Below are positions 52,632-58,192 of a stretch of 58,192 nucleotides of DNA, piece after piece. The DNA comes from Pirellulales bacterium. Its GTDB lineage: Bacteria > Planctomycetota > Planctomycetia > Pirellulales > JACPPG01. The stretch's first letter is position 1; each line of letters opens with the position of its first letter. A program made the position numbers and the translations under genes. The notes below the pieces were generated by a model, which saw nothing but the letters and a program-made list of their open reading frames with translations, was not told the origin of the DNA and made no database searches. The DNA lies in NCBI GenBank assembly GCA_036490175.1, contig DASXEJ010000127.1, positions 1 to 58,192 on the forward strand, written 5' to 3'.

Positions 52632-55110
52632 ACGGCCGCGATTGGACAATGCCCACGACTGTTGCCGGCGCATAGCCGGCGCGAATGAACGACCGTTCAT
52701 AAAAACAGGTGTATCCATAGGCGGTGTGCGCGATGAGATCCGTGTCGCCATCGCCGTTGTAGTCTGCCACGACAATCGGCGCTCCGGCCCCGTAGGGTGC
52801 CTGCGGGAGTGGAATAAACTCGGGCACGCCAAAGGGAATAGCGCCTTCGGCAGCGCCTCGGTTGGTGAAAACGTAGACGTGCGCGGGATCGGATCCGGCC
52901 ACGATGTCCAGCCGGCCATCACCATCCCAATCGGCCGCATAGGGCACGCCTCGTGTCGGGAGCCGGCCCAGCTCGTGCGGCGGATCAAAGACGGGATGTG
53001 GATCGGAATCCGCCTGCCGAAACAAGCGGACGCTGCCAAACGTGTCGACAACGACCAGGTCAGGCCGACCATCGGTGTCGAAATCGCCGACGGTGTAGGT
53101 TGCGCGCGCGCCCTGCAATTCGTCGAACCCTTTGCGTCCTTGACCCACTTGGACCGACTTTCCGTCGGTTTGCGAAAGCCGCAGCCCCGGCGTGTCGAAT
53201 TCCGGCGCACGCGCCGTACCTTGGTTTCGATGCCACCAAATCATGCCGTTGATGTCGGCGTCGAGCAGATCGATGCGCCCATCGGCATCCAAATCGAACA
53301 GGCGCTGAAACTGCCAGTCATCGCCCATACCGGAAAGATGCGAAATCTTTTGCCCCGGCTTGAGCAACGAAATCGGCGACTCGAAAACCCCGGGGCTCCC
53401 GCGGCCGGAATTCAGGTATACATTCGGTCCATTCGAGCCGTCGAGCAGTCCGTCGCCGTTCCAGTCGAGCATTTGCACCAGGGGCAACAGCGCGCTAGTC
53501 CATCGACCCGACAGCGGGTCCGCGTGGGCCTCGAATCGAGGATCCGCCTTGGTGCCAATGTTGCGATACAAATAGATTTGCTCGCCTGCGCCGACCACAA
53601 GGTCCAACAGCCCGTCTTCATTGAAATCTATGATTCGGGGACTGGCCAAGGCCGCCACGGGGAACGTGCCGCGACGCGGCAGAGGAATCTTGTGGAGGCG
53701 CGGCGCTTGTGGCGTGCCATCATTACGGAAGTAATGCAGGAAATCCTCGCTTGAGGCGAAATCGCCGCTGCCGGGGGTCATCGGCATGCAACCAGTAATC
53801 AGGTCCAAATCTCCATCAGCGTCGAGATCGGCCACGGCCGGTGCGGCGGCCCATTGCACGTCGATCGGCTTTTCATCGGCCTCCAGCGGGCCAACAAGTC
53901 GAAGCCGGGGTTCTTGCCCGCGCTCGGCGATGTTGCGGTAGAAATAGATGCGCCCTGTCACATAGCCGCCAGCCAGCAAGTCGAGATCTCCATCCTGGTC
54001 CCAATCGACCGTTTCGACCACGGGATAATAATCCCGCTTATAGATATCGGGGCCTTCCGGGACTGGTTCCACCGGCAAGGCCAAGGGCTGGCCGTCGTCG
54101 GTTGTGAGCGGACCGGCGTATTCGAAGCGCGGCTCGCGTTTGGTCCCCCGGTTGCGATACAATAACATGCGATTCCATTCAGCCCCGACGACGAGGTCCA
54201 ACCGGCCGTCGCCGTCCCAGTCGACGGCCTGCGGCGCGGAACTCCAGCCGACGTCGAGCGGCTTTCCATCGCTGAACAACAATCGCGCCGAGGCAAAGCT
54301 GGGCTCGCCGCGTCGCCCGCGATTCGGATACCAAACGGCGCCGCCTCTTGCGCAGCCGACGATTAGGTCGAATAGACCGTCACCGTCGAGATCTCCAATA
54401 GCCACGCGCGAATGTATTAACCCGGTGGTTGAACTGCCGCGCGGCTCGCAGCGCTGCAGGCCATCGCCAAGAAACCCGCACGGCGGGGTTTCCCGCGGCG
54501 GCGTGCCAGAGGCCAACAGATCGAAGTACACGGCATACCAGGCGGGTCCCTGGCCGGCGCGATAGGTAAATGCCAGACGGCCTTGACGCCAATCGCCCAC
54601 GCAATCGTAAAAATAACCGAACCGCGTTCGCGTGACATACGGCAGCTTGCCGTCGGTGTGGCTCACGTTCGCTTCGACTTCGGGAAACTCGTACGGGATG
54701 GCGGCATCGTACCAACGGAAGGGCAAATCCGTCGGACCGCGGCCAAACGCATTGCGCGACTGTGCCATCGGTTCGCCGGTTTGCGGATCGTGCCGGATGA
54801 CTTGCAGCCCGGCCAGATCGGGCTGACGTCCCGGCGCGATCGTGCGCAACAAGTCGTCAAAGTCCAAAGCCACGTCTGCCGGCCGTTCGTCCGCGCCGCC
54901 GGAACTATCGGCCGTAGGATCGACGCGAAGAATTACACGCAGTGCGCCGCTGCCCGCCCACTTGAACGCGGGTGTCGCCAGTTCATTAGCAGGCAATCTC
55001 GCAGTGACGGCGAGGATCGCTGCGAACGCGATCGCACGCACGGTGGCGACCCGGAAGATCGGCGAAAGATCAATCAACACTGAAGATGCACCATTTAAAT
55101 GCGTAGCCAT
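52624..55110 (-). CDS. Secreted FG-GAP/VCBS-repeat protein
   Basis: An 828-residue exported protein. A hydrophobic signal lies at about 20-42 (VRAIAFAAILAVTARLPANE). The body has many calcium-binding FG-GAP/VCBS repeats with DxDxDGxxD motifs: AIGDLDGDGLFDLIVG, AVDWDGDGRLDLVVG, TVDWDQDGDLDLLAGG, VADLDADGDLDLITG, IIDFNEDGLLDLVVG, AADWDGDGRLDIVAGS and VADYNGDGDTDLI. Together they should fold as a beta-propeller resembling the integrin head. An N-terminal domain of about 200 residues precedes them. The start is uncertain: ATG at 55110 or GTG at 55080; an apparent longer frame is translated transposase remnant. Possibly a surface binding protein. Confidence 0.83.
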   Translation of the reverse strand: MATHLNGASSVLIDLSPIFRVATVRAIAFAAILAVTARLPANELATPAFKWAGSGALRVILRVDPTADSSGGADERPADVALDFDDLLRTIAPGRQPDLAGLQVIRHDPQTGEPMAQSRNAFGRGPTDLPFRWYDAAIPYEFPEVEANVSHTDGKLPYVTRTRFGYFYDCVGDWRQGRLAFTYRAGQGPAWYAVYFDLLASGTPPRETPPCGFLGDGLQRCEPRGSSTTGLIHSRVAIGDLDGDGLFDLIVGCARGGAVWYPNRGRRGEPSFASARLLFSDGKPLDVGWSSAPQAVDWDGDGRLDLVVGAEWNRMLLYRNRGTKREPRFEYAGPLTTDDGQPLALPVEPVPEGPDIYKRDYYPVVETVDWDQDGDLDLLAGGYVTGRIYFYRNIAERGQEPRLRLVGPLEADEKPIDVQWAAAPAVADLDADGDLDLITGCMPMTPGSGDFASSEDFLHYFRNDGTPQAPRLHKIPLPRRGTFPVAALASPRIIDFNEDGLLDLVVGAGEQIYLYRNIGTKADPRFEAHADPLSGRWTSALLPLVQMLDWNGDGLLDGSNGPNVYLNSGRGSPGVFESPISLLKPGQKISHLSGMGDDWQFQRLFDLDADGRIDLLDADINGMIWWHRNQGTARAPEFDTPGLRLSQTDGKSVQVGQGRKGFDELQGARATYTVGDFDTDGRPDLVVVDTFGSVRLFRQADSDPHPVFDPPHELGRLPTRGVPYAADWDGDGRLDIVAGSDPAHVYVFTNRGAAEGAIPFGVPEFIPLPQAPYGAGAPIVVADYNGDGDTDLIAHTAYGYTCFYERSFIRAGYAPATVVGIVQSRPSQ

Positions 55111-55129
55111 TGTGAAGAATGCCGTGAGA

Positions 55130-55335
55130 ATACGTCTGTTCCGTGACCCCCAGCTTCTTGGCCACCTGGCCAATCGATTGCCCCTTGGCAATCTCCACCT
55201 GGGCTTCACGCAGCTTGCCGATAATCTGCTCCGCAGAAACCTTCTTCCCTCGTGGCATTGCCAGACCTCCTTCGGTTGCGTCCTGGCACCAGGGATTGTC
55301 GCTCCTGACGCGGCTCGTTCAAAGGGGGCAGGTCA
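55130..55335 (-). mobile_element. IS3-family remnant: end and 5' part of orfA
   Basis: From the ATG at 55258 the minus strand encodes MPRGKKVSAEQIIGKLREAQ, then VEIAKGQSIGQVAKKLGVTE followed by QTY. This is the N-terminal helix-turn-helix of IS3-type OrfA. After codon 43 the match stops abruptly (YRWRKEYGG is expected), about 20 bases before the FG-GAP gene's start. AAGGAGG precedes the ATG. A likely element end, TGACCTGCCCCC, begins at 55335. The rest of the element, including orfB, is gone. Confidence 0.75.
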
Positions 55336-55380
55336 GGCGGCGTTCTCAACTCCCGCAGGCCCTAGGTTAAAACTGCCCGG

Positions 55381-56517
55381 CTAAATTCCCGCGGCCTTGC
55401 ACCAAGCACGTTTTGCGCGCTTGAAGCTTAAAACGCACACGATGAGGGCTGCACTGGTGATCGCGAGGCCAACGGTCGATGGCTCCGGCACTTGCATGGC
55501 GTTTACATTGGAACCGGACAATCCGGACGATAACGAGGTATCCCAATTGCTCGCTATTAGTGAGAGGTCCAGTCCATTGACGACACCGTCGTGATTTGCG
55601 TCGCCGGGTAAGCCGACCGAGTCCGAGCCCATTTTCAACCAATTGCTTGCTACGATTGACAGATCAAGGCCATTGACGATGCCATCATGATTCACATCCC
55701 CGGGAATACCAATCAATTGGTAGATCTCGTTGCGATAGGCAGACAGATCGGCGGAATACGTGACGTTGCCAAACACTGACGTACCCCACGGCTGGCCCGT
55801 CGCCGTGCTGATGGAGAACATGACGCCTGCCAGATCCCAAACGCCGGATGCCTCTTGGTGAAATACGGCACCGCCGGAATCTCCCGGGGCCCCCTGCGCC
55901 TCGAAGGCCGTGCCATTCTGGGCGAAGGTCGTAGCAAACGACTTCTCGGAATTGGCGTTGACTCCCTCTAAAAAACCCGCCGAGCTAATGATATTGGTAC
56001 CCCAACGGATTTCGCTCGTGGCAGCCCAGATCTCGCCGGCGTACGTCGATGGCGTCGACGAGGGTTCCCAGCTTGAGTCCCAGTAGGCTAACTGGGAGTT
56101 GCTGCGGTCCCGACCAGCCCCGATCATTGTCACCTGCCACCCTACAGTCGCCGCTGACGAGGAAATATTCACGGACGGCAGGTCCGGGGGGTTCGCGATC
56201 TGGTAGAGCAGCAGGTCGCTATCAGTGGTGAAACCGGCGCCGGGCGGATTTGCGAGTTGCACCGCCGAACCGGCGACCTCGTTGTACCAGACGTTGTTGA
56301 ACATCGTCGATCCATCGCCAACGTGCGCTGCGGTCAACACCCAGCCGTCGCCCAGGTAAACGGCAGTACCGCTGCCACGGATTCCAACATTAGCGAAGCC
56401 CGGGTCATTCACCGGCGCGGTCGTGTTCCCGGTACCGTCCCCTGTAGAAATAATCACTGCACTGGCAATGTCGGTCATCGCGAGCAGCAATCCACAACAG
56501 GCGGCTAGATATCGCAT
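55381..56517 (-). CDS. Trypsin-like serine protease with two dockerin repeats and a PEP-CTERM-like tail
   Basis: A 378-residue exported protein. Residues 1-20 are a signal peptide. The chymotrypsin-fold triad is His65 in VLTAAHVG, Asp101 in TTDSDLLLYQI and Ser214 in GAPGDSGGAVF. Two dockerin calcium motifs follow, GDVNHDGIVNGLDLSIVASN (273-292) and GDANHDGVVNGLDLSLIASN (305-324). The end is VPEPSTVGLAITSAALIVCV and a basic tail, an exosortase signal. It is probably active at the cell surface. AGGGAAG supports the ATG at 56517 over longer starts. An IS3 remnant lies just downstream of its stop. Confidence 0.85.
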   Translation of the reverse strand: MRYLAACCGLLLAMTDIASAVIISTGDGTGNTTAPVNDPGFANVGIRGSGTAVYLGDGWVLTAAHVGDGSTMFNNVWYNEVAGSAVQLANPPGAGFTTDSDLLLYQIANPPDLPSVNISSSAATVGWQVTMIGAGRDRSNSQLAYWDSSWEPSSTPSTYAGEIWAATSEIRWGTNIISSAGFLEGVNANSEKSFATTFAQNGTAFEAQGAPGDSGGAVFHQEASGVWDLAGVMFSISTATGQPWGTSVFGNVTYSADLSAYRNEIYQLIGIPGDVNHDGIVNGLDLSIVASNWLKMGSDSVGLPGDANHDGVVNGLDLSLIASNWDTSLSSGLSGSNVNAMQVPEPSTVGLAITSAALIVCVLSFKRAKRAWCKAAGI

Positions 56518-57441
56518 GCGCAGTGACTTCCCTGAGAGAAGGGGGTACATACCACGAGAGCGATTAGGCATCCGCTGCGAAATCGCTATAGGCAGGCAGG
56601 CAGGACATCGATTAGGAGGAAACAAGGAACCACGATTCTCGGCAACGACAGCCGACCACCCGGTCGCGGCAGGCCGCCCGGCCAATGGGCCGCGACAGAT
56701 TGCCATTCAAGGCGCCGGTAGGCGTCACGCGCAAAACGGCTGACGAATTCCTGTCAGCTCACGCGATTCGGACGTTTTACTACCCCGCCGCAGCCGCAAC
56801 GCGCTCAAGACCTGGCCATAGATCGAGCGACGGCTCGATGTGGACTCTATGTAGCCAGGCGCTTGCTAAGAACGGCGTGCGAACATCAAACGCCATATCT
56901 ACTCTAATTCCTTCATATAGGAACGCATCCTATAGGGGAAGTGTTCGGCCCAAAAAACGGATTTTAGGACCTGTCATGAGTCCGACGAACCCAAATTGCT
57001 TCTCCGATCGCTCACTCAGCAGTTTTCGGCGGTGGTTGCCGTAATGGGCGACGTGCAACGCTAGCGGACTGCCGAACAAGATCGACACTACGCCGGCCGA
57101 ACGACCCAGGCTACTGGAGTATGGCCGGCCCGTCGGCGCGGCCATCAATCAGTTGATCACGATCGTCTTGCCAGAGGCATTTCATCGCCTGGTCTCCCGA
57201 ATCCCGCAACATCGACCAGAATTAGCACGACGCCCGCCGCACCGTATAGGCCGAGCTGCCCTTGGTCGACGACTTGCTAGATGTTCGCGAAACACGTGGC
57301 ATTATGAATTGATACGACCGCGTAGCTATTCGCGACCAGTATCAAGGCATCGTCCACGCGCGCCGAAGCGGCTACTGTAACTGCGTTGTTCGTGCAACCT
57401 TTCGATGTGACCGACCTGGATCCTGCTAGCATGGCTGGTGT
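56518..57441. other. Long intergenic region, about 920 bp
   Basis: No recognised gene or RNA on either strand. Composition is less GC-rich than the genes around it, and the short frames present (for example minus strand 56930-57148) show no family motif. Given the IS fragments nearby it may be decayed accessory DNA. Confidence 0.35.
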
Positions 57442-57447
57442 TATAAT
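57439..57447 (+). promoter_or_regulatory. Extended -10 promoter
   Basis: TGTTATAAT combines the TGn extension with a perfect TATAAT (57442-57447). A start near 57454 would give a leader of about 29 bases. No good -35 box is seen, as is usual for extended -10 promoters. Confidence 0.6.
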
Positions 57448-57482
57448 GCCGGCTAGGTCGCGGCGTCTTGGAGAATGTATTC

Positions 57483-58192
57483 ATGCACCGCACAATTGTT
57501 ATCTTTATCAGCCTCACCGGTCTATTTGTCGTCAACATGCAACGGCCGCTCCTTGCCGATGAGCCGGAACCCTTCAAGGTGCCTGCCGGCTCCGACGCAT
57601 TGGAACTGAGCAGACTTGCCGCCGAATACGAACGCTTGAGCACAATTGAGCACGAGGCACTCAAATCCTCCGGCGAGGGCCTTAATGACGGTGCAAAGCC
57701 GACCGATGAAATCCTCTCCGATGAAGAATGGCTGAGGATCGGCCGCGAAATCGACTCAAAACGGGTTGATCCCGACGCCGAGATGCTTCCGCAGTTCTTG
57801 GCTTTCGCGAAACAACATCCAAGCTCTCGCTATGCTTTCGACGCGCTGTTTCGCGTCATTTACCGGGGCGGCCCTCAGACCGGTGATGTACATGGCAAAT
57901 CGTGGCAACTCAAAGAAGAGGCGCTGGACGTGGCATGGAAGTCACACGCAAACGATCCGCGATTGTTCATTCTGCTCGAACAGCTCGGCGGCAGTTTGCC
58001 TTCGCACAAAACGGAAGCATTCCTAAAACAGGTACTCGACAAAGGCCCCAACCAGGGCGCACAGGCTGCTGCGGCCTACAATCTGGCCCGCTATTACGCC
58101 GCGCTTGCTCATGCCCACAAGCGATCGCGACAGATCAAGCAGAAAGAGCATCTGCTGAACTTTGAACGTTTTTGGAGAATTGTGGTTACACC
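57483..58192 (+). CDS. Secreted protein of unknown function (partial)
   Basis: The frame from the ATG at 57483 stays open to the window edge (236 codons). The first 25 residues are a signal peptide (IVIFISLTGLFVVN, then PLLADEPEP). The visible part is helical and charged, with RLAAEYERLSTIEHEALKSS near 45 and helix pairs further on that resemble TPR-type repeats (FLAFAKQHPSSRYAFDALFR; AAAYNLARYYAALAHAHKRS). GGAG lies about 9 bases upstream. Planctomycetes have exported thioredoxin-like proteins with helical N-terminal parts of this kind, so a redoxin domain might follow beyond the edge; this cannot be seen. Confidence 0.65.
   Translation, partial: MHRTIVIFISLTGLFVVNMQRPLLADEPEPFKVPAGSDALELSRLAAEYERLSTIEHEALKSSGEGLNDGAKPTDEILSDEEWLRIGREIDSKRVDPDAEMLPQFLAFAKQHPSSRYAFDALFRVIYRGGPQTGDVHGKSWQLKEEALDVAWKSHANDPRLFILLEQLGGSLPSHKTEAFLKQVLDKGPNQGAQAAAAYNLARYYAALAHAHKRSRQIKQKEHLLNFERFWRIVVT

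Noticed and set aside
52627..53754. 375-codon plus-strand frame across the FG-GAP gene
   Set aside because: Mirror of the DxDxDG repeat coding sequence; no motif and no start context.
56930..57148. Minus-strand 72-codon frame in the long gap at the right end
   Set aside because: I looked for transposase similarity because of nearby IS fragments and found no motif I could name.
1..58192. CRISPR array, prophage, or known anti-phage cluster
   Set aside because: No regularly spaced direct repeats outside coding regions, no cas, capsid, integrase or toxin-antitoxin motifs were seen on either strand.

Overview
The window looks like a stretch of chromosome from a planctomycete, probably of the Pirellulales type (an inference from gene content; no rRNA is present). 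The pointers are a YTV-repeat surface protein, a long PVC-type haem-binding CxxCH protein with HEAT repeats, a redoxin/cytochrome/copper-monooxygenase fusion, PEP-CTERM and dockerin signals, BlaI-M56 sensor pairs with carboxypeptidase-regulatory-like tails, Tat-exported Gfo/Idh/MocA oxidoreductases, and many small proteins with HEAT, TPR or FG-GAP repeats. Base composition is GC-rich and TTG/GTG starts occur.

Layout. 1-6.2 kb: the start of a lipoate ligase-like gene running off the left edge, a membrane HEAT protein, a ferritin-like protein, a 16-residue-repeat YTV wall protein, and RecQ with a perfect 16-bp hairpin across its stop codon. 6.3-13.2 kb: PVC haem protein, nitronate monooxygenase, an unknown Tat-type protein, and the redox fusion on the minus strand. 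13.4-18.9 kb: a BlaI repressor and M56 sensor protease (ATGA overlap) facing a BRCT-MerR-TPR fusion across a region with a perfect dyad operator. 19-27.4 kb: housekeeping and accessory genes (polytopic membrane protein, CoA-binding protein, HEAT/TPR protein, MoaB, Ser/Thr kinase, 2-hydroxyacid dehydrogenase, MATE pump, small cytochrome c). 27.7-31.8 kb: a DoxX / Gfo-Idh-MocA / sugar isomerase cluster and a small PHA-system protein. 33.6-38.5 kb: a glycerol operon (glpD, glpF, glpK). 38.5-43.9 kb: thioredoxin-YHS protein, rho with a long leader and a glycine-rich N-terminus, an SGNH-hydrolase-like protein and a single-domain response regulator.

44-58 kb is sparser and more accessory: a 64-nt tRNA-like element with a four-base anticodon loop, an Flp pilin, tandem minus-strand terminators, two large secreted Ig-like/carboxypeptidase-regulatory-like proteins, PEP-CTERM proteins, a pseudogene with an in-frame TGA next to its intact paralogue, an FG-GAP protein flanked by transposase fragments, a trypsin-like protease with two dockerin repeats, and a partial secreted protein at the right edge.

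Functional links: glpF-glpK-glpD should take up, phosphorylate and oxidise glycerol. The DoxX/Gfo-Idh-MocA/TIM-barrel cluster probably handles exported sugar oxidation. BlaI-M56 is probably a signal-induced proteolytic derepression pair. The strongest candidates for something undescribed are the tRNA-like element, the BRCT-MerR-TPR regulator, the DoxX protein with a large coiled-coil insert, and the rho leader.
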